Origin: Punctularia strigosozonata HHB-11173 SS5
Lineage: Eukaryota; Basidiomycota; Agaricomycetes; Corticiales; Punctulariaceae
DNA length: 38,775 nt
Direction: 5' to 3'
NCBI RefSeq assembly: GCF_000264995.1
Contig: NW_006767442.1
Location: 1,508,876 to 1,547,650, forward strand
The position numbers were made by a program, and so were the translations under genes. Below, piece after piece: positions 1-11,159 of the stretch. Positions within the stretch are counted from its first letter, which is position 1, and each line of letters begins with the position of its first letter. The notes beneath the pieces were generated by a model. It did not search any database and was not told where the DNA came from. It saw nothing but the letters and a program-made list of their open reading frames with translations.

Positions 1-911
1 AGAAGGCAGGCGTGCGAGTAGTGCAAGGGTGAGACTGAGAGATCGTACGCGGGTCTGCATGGTTGGTAGTACAGATGAGGATGAGTCGATGAACAACAAG
101 AGCGCGAATGGGCAGGCATTCATGCACTGGGTTGCTGACAAAGATAACCAAGTCGTCAAATTCCTACAGCGGGTGGTGGACGATTATTCGCCATTTGGTT
201 GGCTAACGTTGCCAGCGGGCCCGATGAGGTGATCATGATCCTGCAAACCGCCAGGACATTCCGGGCGGGATTGGTGTTGTTCAGCCGAGTCGTTCGGTCT
301 TGTCGCGCAAACTTATAATACGACACGATCTTGGCGAGTGCAGTGCGGGTGGTGGCCTGATTCAACGCGTGGAACGCTGAAGCCTATTCAGTCGGAAGTT
401 GGCGCCCATTTGGTGGACGCCGTGCACGGACTTCGGCGAACGCCGAGTCGGATGCCGCCGCTGTGTAAAGTAGAGTACCTTGCGAGGTCGACTTTGCTCT
501 GCTATCACGCACAGAAATCCGGAATCAACATCCCGAGGGAAACTAATATCCCTGACTTGAAATGCGGTCTGCTCGCGGGCGGACCGCCAGTCCAACCCAA
601 CGCTACCAAAAGCTCGCACATAAACCTGAATAACGGCGTTGGAGGATTCCGAGGTCGATACGGTACCATGCTAGTCTTCCGACTGCAGAATGTGGTCGAA
701 GTTCCTCTGCTTGAGACAGGCTCTGTCATCTTGCGCGGACTCTGACGCAGTCAGCATACGCCGCCGGTTGTCCGACTCGGACGCTCGTCTCATCACATCA
801 CATGCCGCAGTGCAACAAACCAAGCACAAATGGCCCAAGGGTCACGCCGCAGCGTAGGGTCTAGTGTTGCCTCAAGTGTACATAAGAGAGCAAGAAAGCG
901 CAACCATGTTA
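1..911. other. No supported gene
   Basis: Short open frames exist on both strands (the longest about 135 codons at 338-745, plus strand), but none shows a recognisable domain, a signal peptide or a convincing set of splice sites. I see no RNA gene here. Confidence 0.5.
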
Positions 912-2468
912 TTACCGACGTAATACCCAAGTCCAAGGATTGAATGGAACCTCGGTGTTAGCTGTCCCGTTGACGATCTTGGGATCCGCGGCGCTATCGC
1001 TGGGCCTCGTCTCTAACTCCTGGACAGGTATCCAGCGATAATGATCCCGCACAAGGAGCCTCCATCGCCTGCTCGTCTCGTCCCACTCTACGAGCTCGTC
1101 GCCCGGAATGTTGACGAAGATGGGGTTGCCATCCACGTAACCATCGATATCAGTCGCCTCGATATCAATAATCCAGGTGGGGAACGTCCGGATCGCCCGA
1201 ATGATACATTGCATACACCGTCCGTGATTACGGTGCCAGCTTTCGAACTCGCGATAGATAGGCTTCTTTATGTCGTGGAATTGGGGTTGGTACTGTTCGT
1301 CAAACACTCGTGGTCGTCGGGGACAAATCGGCGCCGGAAGTACAAGCACGTCAGTCATAACGGAGTGATTGATCGTGATCCCGATTTCAGACATGAGAAG
1401 TCGTTCGTGTCCCATCCTCAGCGGTGTCACTTCTTCGTTCTTGCAAGCGCTGCAGTCGTAGAAGCCAATGCCCTGCTGATCCACGCCTATTCGAGGTCTC
1501 GGTGTTGGAAGCAACCGGTAGTGAGGATTCCGCTGCTTCGTGCTGTATCGGCAATCGTGCCAAGCCGGATTCTCCTCGCTCCATTTGTCGCAGAGTATAG
1601 ACAAGATGCGCATGTCATCACGCGAGAAGGCCTTCGCGGTATTGCCACTGATGTCGGACCGGATGTACCTGAACCAATGAATGAAGGTCTTGAATTCTTC
1701 CTCAGTGACCTTCCGTGCGTCAGCCGGCGGGGGTACGGCTATCGAGGATACGGTATCAAGCCTCTCCCTCAGGCTGCATCGAGCGTCGTGAGCGAAGGAA
1801 GTGCAATGGGATAGCGTCACGTACAGCTCGGGTTGTACAGATCTGTCCTCGAGCGCGCCATGCTCCACTGAAGATTCTTCGCGAGCGTCCAGATGGACAA
1901 CATCCGAGAGCAAAACCCTGGCGCTAGTGATGGCGCGCACTATGAGCTCTTCCGTCTGAGCTACTATCCTCCAAACATCCGTCGCATCTCTTCGTAGGCG
2001 GCTCAGTTTCACCGCAGAACGTTTGAGGTCGCTCCTCTCTTCCGGTGATTTCGTTTCAGGATCGACATCCAATATGACAGACACAGCATCCGGCCGACGA
2101 CGTTTCTGAGCGCGCTCTTCGTTGGGTTCGGGAAGTCGACTTCGTTTTGTTTTTCGCGTAGGAGAAGGGAGGTCGACTTTCTCTTCTGTCAATCTCGTCT
2201 GCGAACCAGCGCCCAAGACTGCTGATTCAGCATTCGGCCGACGTCGCTTTCGAGCGCGCTCTTCACTGGGTTCTGCAGGTCTACTTCGTTTGCTTTGTCG
2301 CGTGAGCTGAGGGGTATTGGTTCGAGCGGCGACCTTCTTCTGAGGATTCGAAGGTGCGGGCTCTTTTCGGGTGTCTTTCGCTCTACGAGTTGTCGCGGTC
2401 TGTGTAGTTGGTTGAGGAGAGGAATGACGATGCGACTGCTGAGCGCGGAGGTTGTATGTATGTGTCAT
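912..2468 (-). CDS. Unrecognised basic protein with NLS-like repeats, tandem copy 1 (intact)
   Basis: I do not recognise this family. The protein has 518 residues from the ATG at 2468; the frame stays open to 2504 without an ATG, and a likely leader intron ends 6 nt upstream, which supports this start. The N-terminus carries a YNLRA motif, then about 100 basic, proline-rich residues with two imperfect repeats of roughly 45 residues, each with a TRxxKRSR segment and an RKRRRP- or QKRRRP-type cluster that resembles a nuclear localisation signal. The C-terminal 250 residues look folded, with many Trp, Tyr and Cys, including a CMQC pair, a VLVLPAP segment and a WDETSRRWR stretch. The same blocks recur in the neighbouring copy, so this half is probably the conserved domain. 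A nuclear role is inference from composition only. Confidence 0.6.
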   Translation of the reverse strand: MTHTYNLRAQQSHRHSSPQPTTQTATTRRAKDTRKEPAPSNPQKKVAARTNTPQLTRQSKRSRPAEPSEERARKRRRPNAESAVLGAGSQTRLTEEKVDLPSPTRKTKRSRLPEPNEERAQKRRRPDAVSVILDVDPETKSPEERSDLKRSAVKLSRLRRDATDVWRIVAQTEELIVRAITSARVLLSDVVHLDAREESSVEHGALEDRSVQPELYVTLSHCTSFAHDARCSLRERLDTVSSIAVPPPADARKVTEEEFKTFIHWFRYIRSDISGNTAKAFSRDDMRILSILCDKWSEENPAWHDCRYSTKQRNPHYRLLPTPRPRIGVDQQGIGFYDCSACKNEEVTPLRMGHERLLMSEIGITINHSVMTDVLVLPAPICPRRPRVFDEQYQPQFHDIKKPIYREFESWHRNHGRCMQCIIRAIRTFPTWIIDIEATDIDGYVDGNPIFVNIPGDELVEWDETSRRWRLLVRDHYRWIPVQELETRPSDSAADPKIVNGTANTEVPFNPWTWVLRR

Positions 2469-2473
2469 GTTCC

Positions 2474-2554
2474 CTGTGATCAACAGACTGGTAATGTGAG
2501 CCACGGGCGAGTCACGGGCGCGTCGACCGTTTGAGCCACGGAGTCCAGACTCAC
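2474..2554 (-). other. Probable 5' leader intron of copy 1
   Basis: Read on the minus strand, a GTGAGT donor lies at 2554 and a TGATCACAG acceptor ends at 2474, with a CTCAC branch-like motif between (81 nt). The donor and acceptor fall at the same places as in the duplicate (4678-4745), although the interior has diverged. Frames upstream of the acceptor contain stops in both copies, so the intron is likely untranslated. Confidence 0.5.
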
Positions 2555-3125
2555 CGCGTCGGGATTCGATGATGCTTATGATCTCTGGGTTTGGGGCAAT
2601 CTTCCTTAAGCTAGCTGCCGATGCTTGAGCTAAACGCGTCGGAGAGTATATCCTTAGGGAGATCTTGGAGAGACCGGGGAGACGTTTTGGTGGGCCTTCC
2701 GCTCAGGGGTGAGACAATTCTCGGAACCGCAATAGACCACTGTGATATACAGGACGTATAGCTGAGGGTCAAGGTATACAGAGCCAGAACGAGATGATTC
2801 AGGCGATGCCTCATACTTGCAGCTGGTAGGTTCGTCTCGGAAGCCACGTGGTCCCTACGTGTGTTCAACAAATGGAAACAAACGGGGTAATGTAAATCAA
2901 ACAGGCTTCAGTTGCTCTAACGATGCCTCCAATTACATCTCCTTCATCACCGTGACGGAGATTGTCTTTCTTAGTGTTCAGTCCGACAGGCAAACCCTGT
3001 AATAAAATTCGAGGGCGCTAAGACAATGACCTCGGCCCGTTGACTTAGTCCTCAGTCAGACCGGTGATACACAGGAAATAAGGCAGCGCCGTAGTTTGCA
3101 TCTCTACGTAACGTGAATTCCGCAC

Positions 3126-4672
3126 TCATGCCCAGGCCCAGTGTTGAAAGGGAACCTCGGTATCGGTCGTTCCGTTGAGAATCTCAGGATTTGCAGCGCT
3201 ATCGCTTGCCCTCTCCTCTAACTCCTCAACTGGCATCCAACGATAGTGATCAAGCACGAGATGTCGCCATCGCCTTCCTGTCTCGTCCCATTCCGCCAGC
3301 TCGTCGTTCACGTTATTGATAAAGACGGGATCGCCGTCGACGTATTGATCTTTATCGTTCACCGTAATCATCCAAGGCGGAAATGTTCGAGCAGCACGAA
3401 GGATGCATCTCATGCATTGCCCGTAGACGCGGTGCCATTGTTCGAGTACGCGATATACGGTCTTTCGTATATCGTGAAGGTTGGGTTGGTATTGGTCGGC
3501 AAACACTCTGGGTCGTCGGGGACGGAGAGGTGCCGGGAGAACAAGCACATCGTCCACAACGGCGTCGTTGAAGAGGATCCCGGCCTCGTCCATGACGATT
3601 CGTTCCTTCCCTAGCCTCCGCGGCGGCCAGCGTTCCAGCTGACAAGCACTCCAGTCGTGGAAGGGAAGGCCCTGTTGATCCACGCCTACTCGAGGTCTGG
3701 GTTTCGAAAACGACACCACTTGGGCACGGCCTCGCTGCTTCGCGTCACATCGACAGTCGTGCCAAGTCACATTCTCATCGACCCAGTCTTCGCAGAGCGT
3801 CGATAGTGCGAGCATGTTCTTGCTCGAGAGGGCCTTCTCGTCTTTGCCACTGATTTCGGAGCGGATATACTGGAACGTTTTGATGAACGCCTCCAAATCT
3901 TCCTCGGTAACGGTTCGTGTGTCAGTTTGGCGCCGTTCGTGCGCTAAAGGTACAGCATCAACCTGGTCCGCCGGACTGCGTCGAGCGGCGTGAACGAATG
4001 AAGCGCGAATAAAAGCAACGTAACGTACGGTTCGGTATGTACGGATCTGTCCTCGTGTGTGTCATGCTCCACTGGAGATTCTTCGCGAGCGTCCAGATGA
4101 ATAACGTCCAAGAGCAAACGCCTAGCGCTCGTGCTGGCGCGCGCTATAAGCACCTCCGTCTGAGCCACTATCCTCCAAACATCCCTCGCGGCTGTTCGTA
4201 GGCGATTCGGTTTCACCACGGAATGTTTGAAGTTATTCCTCTCTTGCGGTGATCTCGCCTCAGAACTAACGCCCGAGATTGCTGTTTCAACGTTCGGCCG
4301 AAGTCGTTTGTGAACGCGCTCTTCGTTGTGTTCGGCAGCTCGACTTCGTTTGGTTTGTCGCGTAGGAGGAGGACGGAGGACCACGTTCTCCACCGGAGAT
4401 CCCGTCTGCGAACCCACGCTGAAGACTGCTAGTTCAGCATCCGGCCGACGTCGTTTCCGAGCGCGCTCACTGGGCTCGGCAGGTCGACTTCGTTTGGTTT
4501 GTCGCGTAGGCTGAGGGGTGTGGCCTTGAGCAGCAACCTTCTTCTGAGGATTCGAAGGTGCGGGCTCCTTCTGAGTGGCATTCGATCTGCGGGTTGTCGC
4601 AGTCTTCGCGATTTGTGGGGGAGGTGAATGAGAAGGCGATTGCCGAGCGCGGAGGTTGTATGTATGCGCCAT
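3126..4672 (-). pseudogene. Basic protein, tandem copy 2, single frameshift
   Basis: This is the paralogue of the gene at 912-2468. From the ATG at 4672 the frame matches copy 1 through the NLS-like repeats up to a YVTL motif, then shifts and stops at 3944. A second frame, open from about 4010 to the stop at 3126, matches the rest of copy 1, including the DVLVLPAP and WDETGRRWR blocks. Base alignment with copy 1 places one net 2-nt insertion (or an equivalent indel) within 4003-4020, in an A/T-rich run. No other stop interrupts either half. The break is therefore recent, an assembly error, or a functional split; I favour a young pseudogene. The N-terminal repeats keep KRRRPD- and KRLRPN-type clusters. 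Confidence 0.6.
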
Positions 4673-4677
4673 GTTGC

Positions 4678-4745
4678 CTGTGATCAACAGACTGGTGATG
4701 TGAGCCACGGGCGGCGACCGCTTGGGCCACCAATCCAAGACTTAC
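4678..4745 (-). other. Probable 5' leader intron of copy 2
   Basis: GTAAGT donor at 4745 and GATCACAG acceptor ending at 4678 on the minus strand (68 nt), positionally matching the intron at 2474-2554. The ATG lies 6 nt after the acceptor, as in copy 1. Confidence 0.5.
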
Positions 4746-5085
4746 AGCGTCCAAATTAGATCAAGCCTGCGATGTATTTGCCGTCCACCTCATGATAGTT
4801 ATCGACGCTGGAGCTACGGCGTCGAAGGAAATATCCTTCGGGAGGTCTTGGGGGAGGCGTGTGAGACGCTTGGTGGGCCGTTCAGAGACAACTCCTGGGT
4901 CTGTGGTTTATCACAGCGATATGTTGGACGTATAGTGGAGATTCCGGGTACCGGGAACCAGAATAAGACACAAAGATTTAGGCGATGTTTCCGCATACTT
5001 GGAGCTGGTAGAGGAGCGAGTCTCGCATGCCACGTGGTCCGTGCATGCATCAAACGGCGCGGGCTTGAGTTGCTCTCGAACTTCA

Positions 5086-5856
5086 ACTTTGCCCAGCATC
5101 TCGAGCGCGAGCAGTAAACAGCGCGCTCGTTTCATCGCGTTCAGTTGACGGTATCTGCGGGTCCATCAGCCCGTGCTACAGGCCGCCATATGTGGTGCCC
5201 AGCAATGACCGAGAAGGCACCCCCGAGCAAGACGAACGGGAAAACATTACTCGACCTGGTGTCGATTCAGCGGAGGATCATGCGCCGGTACTGGAACGCG
5301 CGCCCTCGGCGCGAGGTACTGGCGCGCACGCGGTAGTGCAACGTCCATACCCGGCGCCGCGCCGTCCTCTTCAGAGCGCCCATACGTTTGAGCCGAGGTC
5401 GAGGACGTCTGCGCGCATCCTCAAGGAGGTCAAGTACGCGGACGGTATTGGCGCACCACAGTGATGCGTATAGGCCTTCTTGAACTTGTATATCCGTCAG
5501 CGCCGGCGCAAGGTTCACGTTTGTAAAGCTTTGGACTTCAGCTTCAACCCTCGAGCTCGGATGGACCCGCCATATTCAGTGAATTGCGAGATCGACCTCG
5601 CGTCGAAATCCATCCTTCGCTCTAACAATGCCGCCGTTGCCTCGAGCTCTACTACCTCTAGCGCAGATCGGGAACCGATACAGAGATATCGGACTTGATA
5701 ATGGACGTCTCAGTTGTCATCATTACTGTACAGTAACTTGCGCGCTTTGCGCGGTACTTCGATAAGTGACCCGTTTTGGGTCGCGGGTATTAACGCTGAA
5801 AAAAATTGCCAGACACAGACCCTAGACCCCACATTAAGTGAAATATGGAACAGCGT
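5086..5856. other. No supported gene
   Basis: Nothing recognisable on either strand. It lies between the tandem duplication and the 3' end of a decayed DUF6534 gene. Confidence 0.5.
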
Positions 5857-7325
5857 TTATGGGAGAGCACCACTAAGCAACTACTTCATGTCCGAGAGGT
5901 TAGAAAATCTTCGGCAACGATTGGCTTCTCACCAATTTATTGAGCGTCAACTTTCCATGGTCTTCCTCCTCCAAGTGTGAGCTGGTCTGAGGACTCTGTT
6001 TTACGCCGTGATGACCGTAAACGAGCGTCTCCGTGTCTTGTACCACCTCCAGCTGGATGTTTTGAGCAATTCCGCCCCCCTGTACAGTTTCTTCGATTTG
6101 GTGCTGGCGGATTGCGAGCTGCAAGGGCCCGAAGGACAGCAGCATCGTGAAGAATGTGAGATTATACAGCTTAGGCATCAGTTGGTGGAAAAGGAGAAAG
6201 ACTAGAGAGGTTGGTATCCGGCTAAAGACTGGCTCTAGTGCCGGCCGATTAGATCTCGCCGCTCAGAATGACGTGAACTACCCACAAAACGAGAATTCCT
6301 CTTGTAATCAGCAGTCGGACCCACTTGAGAATTGGAATGTCCGTCTGCTTGAAACCTGTCTTGAGCGACCTCATTTGATACTGAAGAGATATTGTGATAG
6401 TGAAGTCCGCGAAAGTCAAAACACCCTCTGTAGATGACGATACGTTCTATTTCAGGTACGTTTAGGCCTATTCAGCATTCTCTGTCACGTGTTAAGCCTA
6501 CCTTCATCCAGTGCGTCGCGGAGAACTTCTCCAGAGATGGGGCTGTGTAAAGCGCAACCGAACCACCTGTTTGAAGTCCCATTCAGCTCAAAAGTCGCAT
6601 TGCGCAGTGTGTCTGGTGCCTAACTATAGAAAGCGGGAACCCGATAACCGAATCACTGAACCGGATCATCGTGATTAGGTTTAAGACGCAGACCATACAC
6701 ACTTTACGCACGGTAGCCAGCGTTGGTAGCCTCATTTTGGTGTCGCCATCGTTTATGCTCTCCATTCTATAGACGATGAATCTGCGAGGGACCTCCATTA
6801 TGGACGCAAAAGAGTATGTGGCCGGCCATTCACAGCTGTACAATAAGGAATATGAAGGAAGCAAGCATATTGTACCTCGAGAGACTGCCAGGAGTTGTTG
6901 CTAATGACAAAGGGTGTCCAAAATGCTGAATGAAGTAAAAGTAAACCGTGGCCGCGACTTCATACATGTGCTTACTTTGGATTATGAGCTTCGCACTCTT
7001 AGACCTAATACGACTCACGTAAGCCGGTCACTGCGCCATCGATCAAACTTGAACACAGTGAGCCTGATATTATCGGACCTAGGTTTTTTGAAGCTTACAC
7101 CAGTACGCTGACCATGGCTCTTATAACCCACGGATCCTTGGTGTATGTTGTGAGGTATATATATGCCTACAGACGGTAAGAGCATGGTCATGTGAAGTTT
7201 TAGTACACCTACCTGCTGCGCTGAAAATCCGTACATAGCGGTGGTAGTACAGAAGCCGACGGCACCCTGGAGCTTCCATATGGTAGCTCCATCTGCTATC
7301 TGGACACTGCTGAGAACCCGGCCAT
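5857..7325 (-). pseudogene. DUF6534-type membrane protein A, probably decayed
   Basis: Exons match the intact paralogues at 11878-13389 and 27972-29471 in order and splice position. They give the TAMYGFS helix, an IDGAVTGL micro-segment, the YFYFIQHFG loop, FIVYRMESINDGD, ADFTITISLQYQ, KTGFKQTDIPI and the LEVVQDTET tail. Signs of decay: the ATG at 7325, placed like those of its sisters after a TATA box, is out of frame with exon 1 and meets a TAG after nine codons. The exon starting near 6200 lacks about 15 residues (CHAALF region) present in the sisters. The donor near 6830 is GTGAAT rather than GTRAGT. A last exon ending at 5857 would give a short tail of the same type as its sisters. An unseen upstream start exon could rescue it. 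Confidence 0.6.
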
Positions 7326-7349
7326 GAGGGAGCACTGCAGCGTATTACG

Positions 7350-7357
7350 TTATATAA
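7350..7357 (-). promoter_or_regulatory. TATA box of DUF6534 gene A
   Basis: TTATATAA lies about 25-30 bases upstream of the ATG at 7325. The intact paralogue at 13389 has a comparable element about 45 bases upstream. Confidence 0.4.
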
Positions 7358-8237
7358 GAGTTGATAGCAAGGCCTACGTAATATTTAGCAGGCCTACAAG
7401 CCGTGATCGGCATCTCAGTGGATCGTAAAGGGCGTAAATGCGCCCTGGATTTGACCCCGATTGGCCACCAAATACGCCTGGGATCAACTATATATACGGC
7501 AAGGCATCTATAGCCTGTACAGGTTTGATATATAGTCCAAGGATGAAGGGACCATATCAGCTGGAGGTGAATACCCACTGAAGTTTCCACACAGAGCCGG
7601 AATAGGTGAGAGGCGAGTTCCACCCAATGTAGTTACTTCAAGTGGGTGACCGAGGTATGCGACTTGGTGTTGAGGATGCTTTGAGACATGCGCACGGCCT
7701 GCGGGCGCAAATCGGGACCAGATTCTCATTATGTTCCGATCCAGAAGATGTGTATAATTGTTTTGACCATACGGCGATGCGGGCTTTTAGGTTCAAGATG
7801 GGCGTTCAGGCACCGCAACCCTGCAAGAGCACTGATTCGGTGGCGGATAAGACCTCGGTGCCGAAAGCTCGTACCCATGCCGCAACGGCAATAACGTCCC
7901 GTTTCGATCGCAAACTTGCGTACATCCATCTGTGCCACAGCTTATCGTGTCATGCTCTGCTCATGCATCTCTGTGTGTCAGGAGTTACCATCGTGACTCG
8001 GCAGCACCAGGCTTCTGAGGGCCGAAAGCGGCGACAGACGCGTCCAAGATTCGACAAGCACATTCAACAATCACCTTCAACGAGATTCGAGCCGAAGGCG
8101 ACCATTTTCAAAGCATGATATGCCGACCCAACTCACGGTTAAGTCACCCAACTTCTGTGGACTGTCTATCTGAGCTTCCTCGCATCTCCTCATCGCCGCT
8201 CTCAAGACGCCGTCCTCACCGGCAGGACGTAACCACC
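7358..8237. other. No supported gene; region between two divergent genes
   Basis: This stretch separates the promoters of DUF6534 gene A (minus) and the O-methyltransferase (plus). An open frame at 7642-8118 (+) has no recognisable domain. I see no RNA gene. Confidence 0.45.
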
Positions 8238-10126
8238 ATGTCCGGTCTAGCTACTCTTCGTGCTTTGTCCACCCTGATATCGTCAGCGGTGCAAGATCTT
8301 GAGAAAGTATACAACAACGCATCGGCTCCGTTCCCTGATCTCGACGAGCCGTTCAACCCGTTCAACGCATCTGAAGGCGTTGCAAGAGAGCCCGGTGCTG
8401 TAGCTGCTTCGAGCGTCATCGTTGCCGCAGCAGGGCAGCTGACCGCGCTCTTGCGCCCGCCTCCGCTTTCCTTGCTATCTGCCGCTCTCTCGGTAAGTCT
8501 GCCCGTGCTGACGCCTAATACATGCTCAGAATTCGAGTACGTAGATGCATCTGTCGTCTTGCCTTCGTGCCGCCTCAACATTCAATATTACCGAGATTCT
8601 ACGCGAAGCAGGACCTCAGGTGAGCTGTAGTTATCATGCATAGAGAAGTCTGACTTACGAGTCTTTTCAGGGACTGCATGCTCGGGACATCGGCGCGAAA
8701 GCGAGCACTAGTTCTGACAAGATCGGTTTGTGAGGAAATTACTAAACACGTTCAAGATCTGAAATACGCACAGCTCGAATTCTTCGCTTGCTTGCGTCCC
8801 ACCATATTTATAAGGAGTTATCCCCAGACGTCTTCACCAACAATCGTCTGTCTTCAGTACTAGATAAAGGAAAACCTTCGAAAGAATGTTTTTACAGGTG
8901 AGTCTCTGTTTCCCTTGACACGAGTAATGCACATACCTAATGTTACTATAGCGCATCTGAGAAGTTCCAAGGAACTTCCGGAATATCTGCGATGATCGAG
9001 CATATGTAAGCATCCCGAAACATACCAACCCAGTGGAAACGCGATACTCACCATATTCATAGCACCGACGAGGCCTTCAAGAGCTCTGCTTACCTGACGG
9101 AGACTCTGTCCGATCCATCCACCGCGTTGTCGGACGACCTCACAGCTTCACCATTCGCAAAGGCATTCAACACGAAGGAGCCGATGTGGGCATGGTTCGA
9201 ACAACCGGAGAACAAGTACAGGCTCGACCGTTTCACGGTCGGCCACATTGCGACTACCAAGGTCGACCCTCCCGATAACATCCTCCAAGGGTGGTCGAAC
9301 GTGAATTCATGGCATCTGTATCGGGATTGACCATGCTTTTCACAGGCTTTAAATGGAACGATCTGCCGAAAGGGGCCATTGTAGTCGATGTGGGTGGCGG
9401 TATCGGGTCATCGTCCCTGGTCATCGCAAAGGCCAATCCAGACCTTCGCATCGTGAACCAAGATCGCGCCCCGGTGATCGAGCTGGCTAAAGTGGTTCGT
9501 GCATCATCTTTTCGCATCGCACATGCTCCTGACTTTGGTGTAGTACTGGTCTGCGGAACTTCCGGGACATCTCGAGGCTGGAAAGGCGGAGCACCAAGGT
9601 GTGGTCCGCCGCTGTACTCGCCCTGACATGATACTGATCGAGATTCAGTCCATGATTTCTTCGCTGCGCAACCGATCAAGAACGCTCACGTTTTCCTCCT
9701 TCGCAGCATCCTTCACGATCATTCGGACAAGGCTTGCGTCCAGATCTTACACCAGCTGCGCGAAGCCGCCACGTCTGAGACAAAGCTGGTCATCGTCGAC
9801 CAGGTCGTCCCGTACGCCAGTCCTGTCGACCCTTCGAAGACTGTTCCCGGTGACACACGCCCGGCTGCTCCGCCGCCTTTGCTCCCGAACATGGGAGTTG
9901 CGGCCGCACCCGTCTTCTGGGCGGATCTTCATGTGAGCATCAAATGGCTCTGATGGTGGCAAGCACTCACATTCTTTGGTTAATGCAGATGTATACACTT
10001 CTTAACGGAAAGGAACGCACCATCAACAATTTTATCGAGGTGTTCTCTCAGGCCGGATGGAAGTTGACCCAGGTTCATCACATCCCGGGCTCTTTCACGA
10101 GCCAGGTGATTGCAACGCCTGCTTGA
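8238..10126 (+). CDS. SAM-dependent O-methyltransferase (Methyltransf_2 type)
   Basis: Likely methylates a phenolic hydroxyl on a small molecule in the cytosol, using S-adenosylmethionine. Exons by splice signals: 8238-8492, 8545-8619, 8671-8725, 8774-8897, 8952-9005, 9063-9290, 9346-9491, 9544-9598, 9649-9932, 9989-10126 (about 470 residues). Visible blocks in order: an N-terminal dimerisation-type region with ITEILREAG, the winged-helix part with RLLASHHIYKELSPDVF, then WFEQPENK and DPPDNILQ, the SAM-binding VVDVGGGIG, LRSILHDHSD with the expected catalytic His, KLVIVDQVVPYA, and the C-terminal MYTLLNGKERT and FSQAGW. Oddity: exons 6 and 7 join one base out of frame with any GT-AG pair I can find (CAAGG|GTGG to CACAG|GC); a GGG run at 9289-9291 could hold a 1-nt insertion. 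The gene is intact or nearly so. Its substrate is unknown. Confidence 0.8.
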
Positions 10127-10339
10127 AGGAACGAGCATGTTGAGATATTGCAGGGCTGAATGCTATCCTCGATCTCTCGATGTAGAATACTTACGACCCC
10201 GGAGAACGTCTCGTGCCGATGGACATAGGCCAATGTAGCAGTTATTCGAGGGAATGACTCGCGTGTGAGAGGCAGTGGAGGGTAGGCAAGCGGGCGAGCC
10301 GATGGTCGTCCTTCTATCGCCCAACACACGTAGATCGTC

Positions 10340-11036
10340 GCATAAGTCCAAAAAGAAGGAAATCTAGAAGGTCCCCCCTTAGCATCTGCCACATTTTGGG
10401 CAAAATGTGCACAAATATGTAGAATTTTGTTCACTTTTTGGGCATATTTTGGTCCAAACATACCAAACAAATCACAGACTTCATCTTGTGAGATGTCTCC
10501 AGAGTTTGGTCGTGTATATTCAATCTTATTGTATCATCTCATAGGAAGCCAAAACAGATGGCATTGATATATTGCATTACATATTACAATACAACAAGCT
10601 CTATGGTTAACATCCAGTCAGCCATACTGAAATTGTTGGAGTATGAGAAGTCAGTGCGCGTTCAGTGCTCACTACTAATCTGATTGCTGTACATGTATAC
10701 ATATCTACTCGCGTCGCATCCGATGTAGCCTTACGCGCTTGCCCAGCAATCTTACCCCTCGCATTGCAGACGGGTCAAGCGCGCTCCGCGCCCGACATGC
10801 CGCCCGACATTTAACAGAAATGAGCGCGTCAAATCGGCTGCGGCGCACCCACCGAGCGCGGGGCACCGGGGCGGCGTCGAGCGGCGCACGAGCAAAGCAG
10901 GTCAGGGCCGCGCAGAGCGGTGTGTGAGAGACCGGGCGTCACGCAACGCCGGGAGCGGGGCAGCCCCGAGCACGGAAAATACCCCCGACCACGGGAGACG
11001 CGCGGCCCCGAGCACGGCAGCCGAGAAAACCCACCA
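10340..11036. repeat. Dispersed repeat, copy 1 (CpG-rich)
   Basis: Colinear with 38056-38775 in the same orientation. Shared blocks include TTTTTGGGCATATTTTGG, CCAAAACAGATGGCATTGAT, CTCTATGGTTA and a GC-rich tail with repeated GAGCACGG units. This copy has about 170 extra bases at roughly 10630-10805. It ends where similarity to the DNA flanking the UbiA gene at 18.2 kb begins, so it may have inserted there. I find no coding capacity and cannot name a transposon family. Confidence 0.75.
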
Positions 11037-11159
11037 ACGACCACGAAGAAGCTGCGCAGCATCTGCCGATACATGAGCTCGAAACCCGGTCCAATGCCCC
11101 CGGTCCCAAGCCTACTAGCGACCTGAATTGAGCATATCAACACGCACAAAAAATCTTCG

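Larger units (their letters stand above)
912..2930. repeat. Tandem duplication, unit 1
   Basis: This segment is colinear with 3126-5085 in the same orientation. Similarity covers the coding region, the leader intron and several hundred bases upstream of the gene. The upstream part contains a shared CCACGTGGTCC block near 2844. The edge near 2930 is approximate. Confidence 0.7.
3126..5085. repeat. Tandem duplication, unit 2
   Basis: Direct, diverged copy of 912-2930. It carries the broken gene copy, its leader intron and matching upstream DNA. About 195 bases separate the two units. Confidence 0.7.

Noticed and set aside
1041-1814. Plus-strand open frame of 257 codons
   Set aside because: It lies antisense to the unknown gene at 912-2468, whose minus-strand frame is longer and conserved in the duplicate; the corresponding plus frame in copy 2 is shorter.
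2611-2871. Minus-strand frame with an F-box-like LPKDIL segment upstream of copy 1
   Set aside because: The reading frame is not kept in the tandem duplicate and no further F-box residues follow.
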